This document shows, in pieces, positions 37,986-46,868 of a DNA stretch of 64,000 bases; the stretch's first letter is position 1; every line of letters starts with the position of its first letter. The translations under genes were made by a program, and so were the position numbers. The stretch spans positions 1 to 64,000 of the forward strand of contig NZ_LT627735.1 in the NCBI RefSeq assembly GCF_900101765.1. The letters are read 5' to 3'. The notes under the pieces are model-generated. The model did no database searches. It was not told where the DNA came from and worked only from the letters and a program-made list of their open reading frames with translations. The stretch is from Nonlabens sp. Hel1_33_55 (lineage in GTDB: Bacteria > Bacteroidota > Bacteroidia > Flavobacteriales > Flavobacteriaceae).

Positions 37986-38008
37986 TGACTTAGAATCCAG
38001 CTAGTATT

Positions 38009-39148
38009 TTATTTCTTGTAATATTTCAAATACCGTTCTGCAATCATGACGCTCTCATGATGTTGCAATACGTGATTCCGAGCAGCACGACCTATTTCTA
38101 GGATGGACGATGGATTCTCAATAAGCTCAGAAAGTTTTTCAACTAAATAATCCACATCAGGTTGAGCATCAATCACAGGAACAGATTCTAAATTGTGAGC
38201 CTTAAGGTAAATTTCGCTTCCACCACTAAACACCACTTTTCCCTGTAGCATTGCTTCTAGTGCATTATAGCCTTGGTCATAGCACAGCACCTGGTCTAAT
38301 AGGATATGTGCTGCTTTGTATTTTGTAATGTACTCTTGATAGGCAAGGTTTTCTGCGATGATGATCTCCACTTTAGAGCCATATTTCTTTTTAATAATCT
38401 CGAGCGCCTCTTCAAAATAGTTGATTCCTTTTTTCCAGTAATTGGATCGATTGATGCCCATGAAAATCTTTATCACAGATAGATCGGCATTTTGATCCAG
38501 CTGTAACGCACCACAATTGATCGCTGCTGGAATTATAGATGTTGCCTTATTTTGATTCTTCAAAGCCATAGCATAATCGATATTACTAGGAATGATTTTA
38601 GTAGCTGCATCTAGAATGCGATAGTAATTTTCCCGATATGCTGGCTGTAAATATTTATACGTGAACAAAAAATCACTTTGCTTCAGTTCTCCTCGTTTGA
38701 CAGGATCGAGAATGCTGTAACCTTCATGTATTTCGGTCAAATATTTGACGTATTCATGATCATCGCCGCAGGCTGCCAGAAAAATCGTGTGATTGTGAGC
38801 AAGGATAAAATCAATCATCTTCCGTTCTATGCTAGCATTGCAGTTAAACGGATTTGAATTGATGAACTGGACGATATCAAAATGTTTGAGTAGGTGTTCG
38901 CTTTCGCGAAAGCGAGATAACTTCAAAAAATCTGCAAGATTATAGCCGGTAACCTTCCAAAATCCGACTTTAAGTTTACGGGTGAGCCAAGTGCGTTCAA
39001 AAAAATCATTGCCGATGTTGATATCAACCGGAAATCTCTTAAAACCGTCACCATCACCTATAATAGTGACTTCATGACCTAAAAATTCCAGCCCATATTT
39101 GAGTGAGTTGTGGAAATTACTGTACTCGCCTACCAGCAAGATGCGCAT
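38009..39148 (-). CDS. Glycosyltransferase with GT1/GT4-like (GT-B) fold
   Basis: The 379-residue protein starts with a glycine-rich Rossmann segment (MRILLVGEYSNFHNSLKYGL) and ends with the GT4-type donor-site region YDQGYNALEAMLQGKVVFSG, followed by VDYLVEKLSELIENPSS and RNHVLQHHES, typical of family 4 enzymes. It likely builds surface polysaccharide. The palindrome at 38899 is read in a different frame from the other genes, giving R-F-R-E-S in LSRFRESEHLL. Its 5' end overlaps the divergent glycosyltransferase. Confidence 0.82.
   Translation of the reverse strand: MRILLVGEYSNFHNSLKYGLEFLGHEVTIIGDGDGFKRFPVDINIGNDFFERTWLTRKLKVGFWKVTGYNLADFLKLSRFRESEHLLKHFDIVQFINSNPFNCNASIERKMIDFILAHNHTIFLAACGDDHEYVKYLTEIHEGYSILDPVKRGELKQSDFLFTYKYLQPAYRENYYRILDAATKIIPSNIDYAMALKNQNKATSIIPAAINCGALQLDQNADLSVIKIFMGINRSNYWKKGINYFEEALEIIKKKYGSKVEIIIAENLAYQEYITKYKAAHILLDQVLCYDQGYNALEAMLQGKVVFSGGSEIYLKAHNLESVPVIDAQPDVDYLVEKLSELIENPSSILEIGRAARNHVLQHHESVMIAERYLKYYKK
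38899..38914. repeat. 16-bp palindrome inside a glycosyltransferase gene
   Basis: Exact copy, read on the minus strand as R-F-R-E-S. Confidence 0.95.
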
Positions 39149-39994
39149 AAAAAGTACCTTTGGGTTAAAGATAAGCCCTTGGCGAGATACACCACAGACG
39201 ATCTTGAAATTCTCATCGCGACCATAGCTCGCGAGGATCTATCTTTTCTGGAAGCTATTTTTTCCCAGCCGCTGGAATCAATAGTCCATAATATATTGAT
39301 TGTCAATCAAAGTAAAACGTCCCAACTTAAAAGTGACTTCCATAACATCAGGGTTATCAATGATGTAAATCCCGGACTTAGCCGTAGTAGAAATATTGCC
39401 ATTGAGAATTCTATCGGTAAAATTTTGTGGATCATGGATGATGACTGCCTAATTGCTGATGATGCGGTTAACAAAATTGTAGATGCACATTCCTCTTACA
39501 AACATGAGGTCATCGTATTCCAAACAACCACTTTTGACAATGAACTTATCAGGACTTATAGTCGCAGTGCACAGTCTCTCTCACATAGTGAAATAAAAAA
39601 AATTCTTTCTCCAGAGATTACGCTCAAGAAAGCGTCTATTATAGCCTCTGGGCTATCGTTTGATGTGAAGTTTGGTTTGGGTGCTCAATTTCAGGATAGT
39701 GAAAATTATGTTTTCTTTCTAGATTTAATACGAAAGGGAATACCAATGTTTTTTGTGCCAGAAATTATAGTTTCTCACACTGCATTGACTAGTAGTAATG
39801 AAGTTGAAAGCAATAGATTGATATATGCTCGAGGAGCTCTAGCGGCAAAAATACATCCATCTACAGCCCGATTTTATCAATGGAAGTATGTGTTCTTTTT
39901 ATGGCGCAAGGGTTACGTGACCAGCTTTACCAAGTTGGTCGATAAATTCAGAATCTTCGGTCAAGGAATTGAAGATTACAATTCGGGTCGATAA
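39110..39994 (+). CDS. Family 2 glycosyltransferase
   Basis: The protein (294 residues from a GTG at 39110) has GT-A features: LEILIATIARED, LIVNQSKTSQ, NPGLSRSRNIAIENS and the metal-binding WIMDDDCLI, then GLGAQFQDSENYVFFLDLI. From GTG 39110 it overlaps the divergent gene by 39 bp; a TTG near 39179 (LARYTTDDLEILIATI) would remove the overlap and still keep the whole domain, so the start is uncertain. Probable role in surface glycan synthesis, with the fdtA-like gene 43 bp downstream. Confidence 0.8.
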   Translation: MEITVLAYQQDAHKKYLWVKDKPLARYTTDDLEILIATIAREDLSFLEAIFSQPLESIVHNILIVNQSKTSQLKSDFHNIRVINDVNPGLSRSRNIAIENSIGKILWIMDDDCLIADDAVNKIVDAHSSYKHEVIVFQTTTFDNELIRTYSRSAQSLSHSEIKKILSPEITLKKASIIASGLSFDVKFGLGAQFQDSENYVFFLDLIRKGIPMFFVPEIIVSHTALTSSNEVESNRLIYARGALAAKIHPSTARFYQWKYVFFLWRKGYVTSFTKLVDKFRIFGQGIEDYNSGR

Positions 39995-40037
39995 TCACAT
40001 CGTGATGGCCATCTAGATCTATAGTATATTTGAAATT

Positions 40038-40433
40038 ATGGAATATCAAATTATAGACATCCCTAAAATCACAGATCCACGAGGTAACCTTGCTGTAGTG
40101 GAAGGTGACACTATTCCGTTTGAAATTAAACGTATCTATTATCTCTTTGATGTGCCGAGTGATAGTCATCGTGGTGGTCACGCGCACAAATCATGTCGAT
40201 CCTTACTGATTCCCTTAAGCGGTAGTTTTACAGTGAAGCTTTATGACGGTAAAGAATGGAAAAGTATTTTATTAAATAAGCCAGATAAAGGTTTACTGAT
40301 CCCAACCATGTTATGGAGAGAGCTGGAAGATTTTTCTAGTGGTGCCGTTTGCTTATCTGTGGCATCCCACGATTTTGATGAATCTGACTATATCAGAGAA
40401 ATAGAAGCCTTTGAACTAGCGTCCCGATCGTAA
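40038..40433 (+). CDS. FdtA/QdtA-like sugar 3,4-ketoisomerase (WxcM-like cupin)
   Basis: The 131-residue protein is a small cupin: ITDPRGNLAVVEG, KRIYYLFDVPS, the histidine-rich RGGHAHKSC and a C-terminal SVASHDFDESDYIRE match dTDP-4-keto-6-deoxyhexose 3,4-isomerases, which act in synthesis of dTDP-Fuc3NAc or Qui3NAc. The usual partner genes (rmlA, rmlB, fdtB aminotransferase) are not next to it here. It overlaps the convergent glycosyltransferase gene by 18 bp. Confidence 0.85.
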   Translation: MEYQIIDIPKITDPRGNLAVVEGDTIPFEIKRIYYLFDVPSDSHRGGHAHKSCRSLLIPLSGSFTVKLYDGKEWKSILLNKPDKGLLIPTMLWRELEDFSSGAVCLSVASHDFDESDYIREIEAFELASRS

Positions 40434-41354
40434 TCTAAACCCAAGATTTCCTAATATCTTTTGAGTTCTTTTAAGAGCCTTAAGCTGTCGCCTACTCATA
40501 TCTAGTAGGTTTTTTTGCTTTTTAGTCAAATTGTTGGTGTCAATTTTATGTTGATACATCGCCGCATTCTTAATGTCATTTTCAAGACGATAACCTATGG
40601 CAATGGAATAGCGATTGATATCCAGGAATTTTTTCAGGCCCTTATGTTGCTCGATCTTTTCTTCGTATTTATCAAAGTCCATAACAACACGATTGTTGAG
40701 GTCAATTCTAGCAGATCGATTGGCAGCTGTCTGATCAATAACAACAGTAACGTTGGAATTGAATACCACCTTTTTAGATAGGCCTGCGCGAATCAAAAAA
40801 TCGGTGTCCTCTGTGTGAGTTAAGCTCTCATCATAAAATACGGGCTCGCTTCCTTTTGTTTTCATGCAGAAGCTTGAAGAAGTCAGGATAGAATTGAGGA
40901 AGTTCTTTTTAAAGAATGGCTTTACCATCTCTGGTTGATCGTGTTTCCAGTTTGAGAATTTCGTTTTGGAATATTTCTTTTCGCTAAATTTCTGACGGTA
41001 ATTGTTAGCAAAAATATCTGCCTTTGGAAATAACTCTATCGATTTCTGGAATTCGCTCAAATGATCCGGCATCCAATAATCGTCTGCGTCTAGAAAGGCA
41101 ACATAATCATATTCATTCTCAACTGCATGATGAATACCTACATTGCGTGTATACCCAACTCCATGATTGGATTGGCTTAGGACCTCAACTCTTTTATCCT
41201 TGATGCTCGACAATTTAGAATGGCTGGAATCTGTAGACCCATCGTCTATGATTAAAATATTACAGTCAACCGTTTGGCCTAAGGCAGATTCAACAGCTCT
41301 TGTTATTGTTTCTTCTTTATTGAATAAAGGAATTACCGTAAGTATTTTTTTCAA
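40416..41354 (-). CDS. Family 2 glycosyltransferase
   Basis: The 312-residue enzyme begins KKILTVIPLFNKEETITRAV, with LIIDDGSTDSS and the metal-binding FLDADDYW, all classical GT2 motifs, followed by the acceptor-side HTEDTDFLIRAG. The C-terminus is basic and helical. It is the last gene of a minus-strand run ftsE - methyltransferase - GT2 - GT2 and overlaps the preceding gene by 4 bp, implying translational coupling. Confidence 0.88.
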   Translation of the reverse strand: MKKILTVIPLFNKEETITRAVESALGQTVDCNILIIDDGSTDSSHSKLSSIKDKRVEVLSQSNHGVGYTRNVGIHHAVENEYDYVAFLDADDYWMPDHLSEFQKSIELFPKADIFANNYRQKFSEKKYSKTKFSNWKHDQPEMVKPFFKKNFLNSILTSSSFCMKTKGSEPVFYDESLTHTEDTDFLIRAGLSKKVVFNSNVTVVIDQTAANRSARIDLNNRVVMDFDKYEEKIEQHKGLKKFLDINRYSIAIGYRLENDIKNAAMYQHKIDTNNLTKKQKNLLDMSRRQLKALKRTQKILGNLGFRLRSGR

Positions 41355-42226
41355 ATCGATTTTTTGAGTGAAGTATAAAAATACAATTTATTGAGGTCTA
41401 ATAATATCATGTTTGGTCTGGAAGAAAGAAGGTTATTTTCAATAGGCTTTTTAAATAATCTCATTACCGAAAGGAAAATAGTCTTTAAATAAAACTTTTC
41501 TAAAATTAGTACCGCTCGCTGCACTGGTCTAAAATCTTCTGGGATCAATTTCTTGCTTTCCAATAACCATGTGAATTTCAAGCTTTCATAAATTTTATTC
41601 AAATATTTGCAATTGTCTTCCAGCCCCAAATGAATCACAGGATTATCTATGTGTGTAATTCGATAATTACCTTTTTGAATTAGATAGGAGATGTAAATAT
41701 CCTGACCATAATAATTGAAATTATTATCAATTCTGAGGTTGATAAAAACTTCTTTTTTCACCATAAATCCCATGGATATCAAGCTCTGGTAAAAATCTTT
41801 CCTTCTGTTTGCTACACTTCTTGATTCATGCTGGCGACCATATTTCCAGCGGAGTATTTTATTATCCTCAGGTGGGTTTTTCTGGTAGAGCACTCCGCCG
41901 TAGATAAAATCATAGTTGCTAGCACAATGATTTAAGTATGTTTTAATGAAGCTTCCCGAAGCAGGAAAAACATCGGCATCCAGAAAAAGTATGTTTTCAA
42001 AAGCAGCTTTTGATGCAAGAATTATTCTGGACTTGTGCCTACCTTGATTTTGTTCGTTTTTCAGCAACCTCAATTCTGGAAAAGATTCTAATTTAACGGT
42101 AATCGTTGAGGCATCATCCAGAATCAATATTTCAAAAACCGCAAATGAAGCCGATAGTTGTTTTTTTAATTCAACGACTAGATTGGTGATATCTGTATTA
42201 TAAACGGGAATGCAAATACTAATCAA
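41351..42226 (-). CDS. Family 2 glycosyltransferase
   Basis: The 291-residue protein starts ISICIPVYNTDITNLV, with LILDDAST, NQGRHKSRIILAS, the DxD-type FLDADVFP and YYGQDIYISYLIQKG. These place it in GT2, although the sequence is diverged and the linker after the first strands is short. It is co-transcribed with the following glycosyltransferase (4-bp overlap) and lies 36 bp after the methyltransferase gene. Confidence 0.85.
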   Translation of the reverse strand: MISICIPVYNTDITNLVVELKKQLSASFAVFEILILDDASTITVKLESFPELRLLKNEQNQGRHKSRIILASKAAFENILFLDADVFPASGSFIKTYLNHCASNYDFIYGGVLYQKNPPEDNKILRWKYGRQHESRSVANRRKDFYQSLISMGFMVKKEVFINLRIDNNFNYYGQDIYISYLIQKGNYRITHIDNPVIHLGLEDNCKYLNKIYESLKFTWLLESKKLIPEDFRPVQRAVLILEKFYLKTIFLSVMRLFKKPIENNLLSSRPNMILLDLNKLYFYTSLKKSI

Positions 42227-42262
42227 TGCAGAATCTTTTACTGAATATAGTCAACATATTTT

Positions 42263-43018
42263 TTATGTGGACGCGTTAACTGCTGGAAGCGGTTTAATTG
42301 CTTGGATAAAAATATCTTCATGCATGCCGTTTTCAAGTTTTGGCTCAAGTTGTTGAATTTCAATCTTGGCATCTTGATTAACCTGTCTAAATCTCTTTAC
42401 TAGACCTTCCAGACTATAAATTCTCACATGATCTTTTTGGCCAAATTCCCTTTCACGTTCTTCTTCTGTTCTTATGTTTTTGTTTTCATAAATGTCACCA
42501 TCCTTGAATGGTGTTTGAATAAGAATCGTTCCATTGGGTTTCAGCGCACGATAAACCTCTGACATGGCCTCTTTGTCTTCTACGATATGTTCCAAAATAT
42601 GAAAACAAATGATCAGATCAAATCGATCATTTTCTACCGGCAAATTGGTTATGTCATAGTTTTCGGAAGCCTGAAACTCATTTTCAAAATCGGTTGAGGT
42701 GTAGTTTACAGATTCAAGCGATGCAATGGCTTTATTCAAACTGCTCGAAGGAGAAAAGTGTAGAATAGATCCCTGTAATAGATTATTTGAGTTCAGATAA
42801 TCCCACAATTGTCTTGTGCGACTGCGGCTCCCGCAGGCTGGACATAACAGGTCATTATTTAAAGTTATGAATCTGTTGAGTTTGACCCGGCAAATATTGC
42901 ATTCGTATTTATTTCCCAAATAAGGTAACGCAGCAACTTTGCGGAAAAAGAATTCATTTCGTGATAAAAACTCTTTTGGAAATACCTTCTTTACAAGTTT
43001 TTTAATCGCGGTGTACAT
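42263..43018 (-). CDS. Class I SAM-dependent methyltransferase with N-terminal zinc-ribbon-like region
   Basis: The 251-residue protein has a four-cysteine motif (CNIC...CPAC, about residues 40-64) followed by a Rossmann methyltransferase: NYDITNLPVENDRFDLIICF, HILEHIVEDKEAMSEVYRAL, KPNGTILIQTP. Members near glycosyltransferases often methylate sugars (inference). I chose ATG 43018 (MYTAIKKLVKKV), four bases after the ftsE stop; a longer start would overlap ftsE. Confidence 0.85.
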   Translation of the reverse strand: MYTAIKKLVKKVFPKEFLSRNEFFFRKVAALPYLGNKYECNICRVKLNRFITLNNDLLCPACGSRSRTRQLWDYLNSNNLLQGSILHFSPSSSLNKAIASLESVNYTSTDFENEFQASENYDITNLPVENDRFDLIICFHILEHIVEDKEAMSEVYRALKPNGTILIQTPFKDGDIYENKNIRTEEEREREFGQKDHVRIYSLEGLVKRFRQVNQDAKIEIQQLEPKLENGMHEDIFIQAIKPLPAVNAST

Positions 43019-43022
43019 TTGG

Positions 43023-43706
43023 TCACACTGTTTTTTGCACCACTTCAAACACCTCACCATCGTCACATTTCAGTGTTTTGGATGGGTATTTCAATATCAA
43101 TGCATAGTCGTGTGTTGCCATAAGAATGGTATTTCCGTTCTTGTTGATGGTTTGCAAAACCTCCATGATTTCTACACTTGTTTGTGGATCAAGATTACCT
43201 GTGGGTTCATCTGCAATAATCAGTTCAGGATCGTTGAGCAGTGCTCTAGCAATCGCAACGCGTTGTTGCTCACCACCTGAAAGTTCATGAGGGTATTTGA
43301 AACCTTTAGTTTTCATTCCTACCTTATCCAGTACTTCATCAATCTTATCCTGCATTTCGGTTTTGTTCTTCCAGCCGGTGGCCTTGAGAACAAATTTTAG
43401 ATTTTCTTGAATCGTTCTATCAGTAAGCAATTTGAAATCCTGAAAGACGACTCCTAGTTTGCGACGCAGGAAGGGAATTTCGCTTTCGCGTAAGCGAGAT
43501 AAATCAAAATCTACAATACTTCCTTTACCTTTTTTGAGTGGAATATCACCGTACAAGGTTTTCATCAAAGAACTTTTTCCACTACCCGTTTTACCGATGA
43601 GGTACACAAATTCACCTCTATCAATATTGAGGTTCACATCTTTAAGAATCAAGTTGTCCCGTTGGAAGATATCCACCTCTGATAGTGAAAGCACGTGGTT
43701 TGACAT
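43023..43706 (-). CDS. ftsE: Cell division ATP-binding protein FtsE
   Basis: The 227-residue ABC ATPase shows Walker A GKTGSGKSS, Q-loop VFQDFKLL, signature LSGGEQQRVAIARAL, Walker B LIIADEPTGNLDP and the H-loop MATHDY. With FtsX it couples septal peptidoglycan hydrolase activation to division. No ftsX lies next to it. Instead it heads a minus-strand run with a methyltransferase and two glycosyltransferases. A variant of the palindrome (43481) encodes R-L-R-E-S between Walker A and the Q-loop. Start ATG 43706 (MSNHVLSLSEVDIF). Confidence 0.92.
   Translation of the reverse strand: MSNHVLSLSEVDIFQRDNLILKDVNLNIDRGEFVYLIGKTGSGKSSLMKTLYGDIPLKKGKGSIVDFDLSRLRESEIPFLRRKLGVVFQDFKLLTDRTIQENLKFVLKATGWKNKTEMQDKIDEVLDKVGMKTKGFKYPHELSGGEQQRVAIARALLNDPELIIADEPTGNLDPQTSVEIMEVLQTINKNGNTILMATHDYALILKYPSKTLKCDDGEVFEVVQKTV
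43481..43496. repeat. Variant palindrome (CGCTTTCGCGTAAGCG) inside ftsE
   Basis: One mismatch from the 16-bp consensus; read on the minus strand as R-L-R-E-S. Confidence 0.85.
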
Positions 43707-43831
43707 AGTAATAATTTGATGGGTAAAGTTACACAAAGCTGTGGATAACCTCGCGTATAATTAAATCGTAAAAGCGGCGTTAACATTGTGTAGGATTTTA
43801 ATTTTACCAACTTAGACTAACGACATCTCAC

Positions 43832-46800
43832 ATGAGGAAATTTGCACTCGCAACCCTAGCCATAGGATTCTTTACTACTGGATTTGCCCAGCAATCAAAG
43901 ATATTTACTGATCAATTGCGCAACTACAATACTGCAGTAGATCTTTACCAAGAAGATCAGTATGTAGCTGCACAGCGTCTTTTTGAACAAGTCATTGACA
44001 AGTCTGCAGATGAGACCATCAAGGGTAACGCAGCCTATTATGCTGCAAATTGCGCCGTACGTCTCAACCAGCGCAATGCAGATGATATGGTAGAAGCTTT
44101 TGTGGAACAATACCCAACTTCTACTAAGCGTAACAGTGCTTTTATCGATGTAGCAGACTATTATTTTGAGAATGGTGATTACCGCAAGTCTGCACAATGG
44201 TATGATAAAGTAGATGAGAGAAATCTTTCTCAAAATCAAAAAACCAAATTTTATTTCAATAACGGCTACACGCTTGTCCAAAGCAAAAAATTTGATGAAG
44301 CAAAACCTTTTTTGAATCGGGTAAGTGATGATCCTGAATATGGTTCACAAGCCAAATACTACTTAGGATACATTGCCTATGAAGGCGATGATCTAGAAAC
44401 GGCAGATGAACTTTTTCGTGAGGTAGAAGAGACTCCAGAATCTGATGATAAACTCTCGTATTATCAGGCAGATCTTAATTATAAGTTGGGTCGGTTTGAT
44501 GAAGCCATTTCTCTGGCAGAAAAACAAATGGCAAATTCCAACCGTCAAGAACAATCAGAGCTCAATCGTATAATAGGCCAGTCATTATTTAATCAAGGCA
44601 ACTATGCAGAGGCCTTGCCGTATTTACAAGCTTATCAAGGAACACGCGGCAAGTGGAACAATAATGATTATTATCAGCTGGGATATACCTATTATAAATT
44701 GAATGATTTTGAAAACGCCGTAGCAACCTTCAATAAAATCATCGATGGAGAGAATAAAACCGCCCAGAATGCCTATTACCACTTAGGACAAAGTTACATT
44801 AAGCTTAATCGTAGCGAGGACGCTTTGAATGCTTTTAAAAAAGCCAGCGAGATCGCTCTGGATGATGAAATCACAAAGGATGCGCTCTACAACTATGCAA
44901 AGTTGAGTTATGAAAATGGGAACCCGTATGAAAGTGTTCCAGCCGTGATTCTAAGTTACATGGAAGCTTATCCAGATGCTGCTAATATTGACGAGATGAA
45001 TACCTATCTCATCGATTCTTATTTTACCTCAAAAAATTATGCTGAGGCTCTAGAGCTTCTTGAAGATGGACGTATAAGAGGTAATGAAAATGTTTATGGA
45101 AAGGTGGCATTATATCACGGTCTCAATCTATTCACCGCTGGCGATTATAAGGATGCACAGTCCAGTCTAGACAAGGCTATCAAGTATCTAGAAGAAAACG
45201 ATCTCAAGAAAAAAGCAAGATTCTGGAGAGCAGAAACTCTTTATCAACTCAATGACTACAAAGCAGCCATAGCCGAGTTCAATCAGGTGAAGGGCAGCAA
45301 CGCCAGCATTGAAGAAGATAACTTGTTGGATTATGATATGGGTTACACCTATTTCAAGCTTCAGGATTATGGCGCGAGTATTGGTGCGATGCAGCGATAT
45401 GTCGCCAGAGCTGATGATCCCGTAAGAAAGAATGATGCTTACATGAGAATAGGCGATGCCAACTTTGTGTCCAAACAATACTGGCCAGCCATCGAGTCCT
45501 ATAATGAAGCCATTAAAACTGGTGGTCCTAGCGCAGATTATGCCAGCTTCCAGAAGGGAATGTCCTATGGTTTTATCCAGCGTGTAGATAGTAAGGTTGA
45601 GGAGCTCAATAAGTTTTTGACCAACTACAAAACCTCTCAATATCGCGACGATGTTATGTATGAATTGGGAAATACCTATATCAACAACAATCAAGTAAAT
45701 AGCGGTATCCAGACTTACGATCGTTTGATTTCTGAATTTCCTAACAGTCGTTACACGGCACCGGCGATGATGCGTAAAGGGCTTCAATTTTATAATGACA
45801 ACCGTCTTGATGAAGCATTAAGTGTTTTCAAACAAGTGGCTTCAAAATATGCAGGAACACCACAAGCCGTAGAAGCGGTGAGTAGTGCAAGACTGGTTTA
45901 CATCGATCAAGGAAAAACTGCAGAATATGCTAGCTGGGTGCGCGGTCTGGATTTTATAGACGTGAGCGATAGCGAGCTGGATGACACCGCTTATGAAAGT
46001 GCAGAGCGTCCATTTTTGCAGGGTAATATGAGCAGTGCGATACGTGAACTCAATAAATATTTGGAACAGTTCCCTAATGGAAAATATGCACTACAAGCGC
46101 ATTTCAATCTGGCGCAGGCCTATTTTTCTGAAGGTAATAAAGCAGCCAGCATTCCGCATTATGAATATGTGGCAAACCGTGAGCGCAGTGAATATCTGGA
46201 GCAGGCACTTGCACGATTGAGTGAGATATACCTCAATGATGCGGTGAGTAGTGGTGTGGATAGAAAGTCCGCTTTCGCGAAAGCGGTACCCATTTTAATC
46301 AAATTGGAAGCCACAGCAGATTTTCCTCAAAACAAGGCTTATGCACAATCCAACTTGATGAAAGCCTATTACGAAACAGAGCAATACGACAAGGCAGAAA
46401 GCTATGCCAATAAAGTATTGCGCGACGGTACGACAGACAGTGCGGTGCGAGGAGATGCTGAGGTCATTATCGCAAGATCTGCATTCAAAAATGGTAACAT
46501 GAGCGCTGCAAAAAGCGGTTATGCCCAGGTGATGAAAAACGCCAGCGGCGCCATAGCTGCAGAAGCTACGTACTACAAAGCTTACTTTGAAAACCAAGAA
46601 GGCAAACATGAGCAAGCGATCAACACTGTACAGGGATTGTCTAAAAATTATGGCAGCTACAAATTATGGAGCGCAAAAGGACTGGTTGTAATGGCCAAAA
46701 GCTATGATGCTACCAATCAAACACTTAATGCCGTGACTTTACTACAAGGTGTGATCGACAACTTTTCTCAGTATCCCGATGTTGTCGCTACCGCTCAAAC

Positions 46801-46867
46801 CGAATTGAATCGCATTAAAGCGGTACAAGCCAAAACTAATTCTTCCATAGCTCCATCAAATAACTAA
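43832..46867 (+). CDS. Large TPR-repeat periplasmic protein
   Basis: The 1011-residue protein has a signal peptide (MRKFALATLAIGFFTTGFAQ) and is then almost entirely tetratricopeptide repeats (e.g. AYYHLGQSYIKLNRSEDALNAFKKA; ALQAHFNLAQAYFSEGNKAA), a scaffold for protein interaction, including YfgC/BamD-like tol-pal-type TPRs. It lies one base upstream of an outer-membrane barrel gene, so the two likely form an envelope complex (inference). The palindrome at 46270 encodes AFAKA in RKSAFAKAVPI, near the end of a repeat helix. Confidence 0.85.
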   Translation: MRKFALATLAIGFFTTGFAQQSKIFTDQLRNYNTAVDLYQEDQYVAAQRLFEQVIDKSADETIKGNAAYYAANCAVRLNQRNADDMVEAFVEQYPTSTKRNSAFIDVADYYFENGDYRKSAQWYDKVDERNLSQNQKTKFYFNNGYTLVQSKKFDEAKPFLNRVSDDPEYGSQAKYYLGYIAYEGDDLETADELFREVEETPESDDKLSYYQADLNYKLGRFDEAISLAEKQMANSNRQEQSELNRIIGQSLFNQGNYAEALPYLQAYQGTRGKWNNNDYYQLGYTYYKLNDFENAVATFNKIIDGENKTAQNAYYHLGQSYIKLNRSEDALNAFKKASEIALDDEITKDALYNYAKLSYENGNPYESVPAVILSYMEAYPDAANIDEMNTYLIDSYFTSKNYAEALELLEDGRIRGNENVYGKVALYHGLNLFTAGDYKDAQSSLDKAIKYLEENDLKKKARFWRAETLYQLNDYKAAIAEFNQVKGSNASIEEDNLLDYDMGYTYFKLQDYGASIGAMQRYVARADDPVRKNDAYMRIGDANFVSKQYWPAIESYNEAIKTGGPSADYASFQKGMSYGFIQRVDSKVEELNKFLTNYKTSQYRDDVMYELGNTYINNNQVNSGIQTYDRLISEFPNSRYTAPAMMRKGLQFYNDNRLDEALSVFKQVASKYAGTPQAVEAVSSARLVYIDQGKTAEYASWVRGLDFIDVSDSELDDTAYESAERPFLQGNMSSAIRELNKYLEQFPNGKYALQAHFNLAQAYFSEGNKAASIPHYEYVANRERSEYLEQALARLSEIYLNDAVSSGVDRKSAFAKAVPILIKLEATADFPQNKAYAQSNLMKAYYETEQYDKAESYANKVLRDGTTDSAVRGDAEVIIARSAFKNGNMSAAKSGYAQVMKNASGAIAAEATYYKAYFENQEGKHEQAINTVQGLSKNYGSYKLWSAKGLVVMAKSYDATNQTLNAVTLLQGVIDNFSQYPDVVATAQTELNRIKAVQAKTNSSIAPSNN
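46270..46285. repeat. 16-bp palindrome inside the TPR gene
   Basis: Exact copy, read in frame as A-F-A-K-A. Confidence 0.95.
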
Positions 46868-46868
46868 T

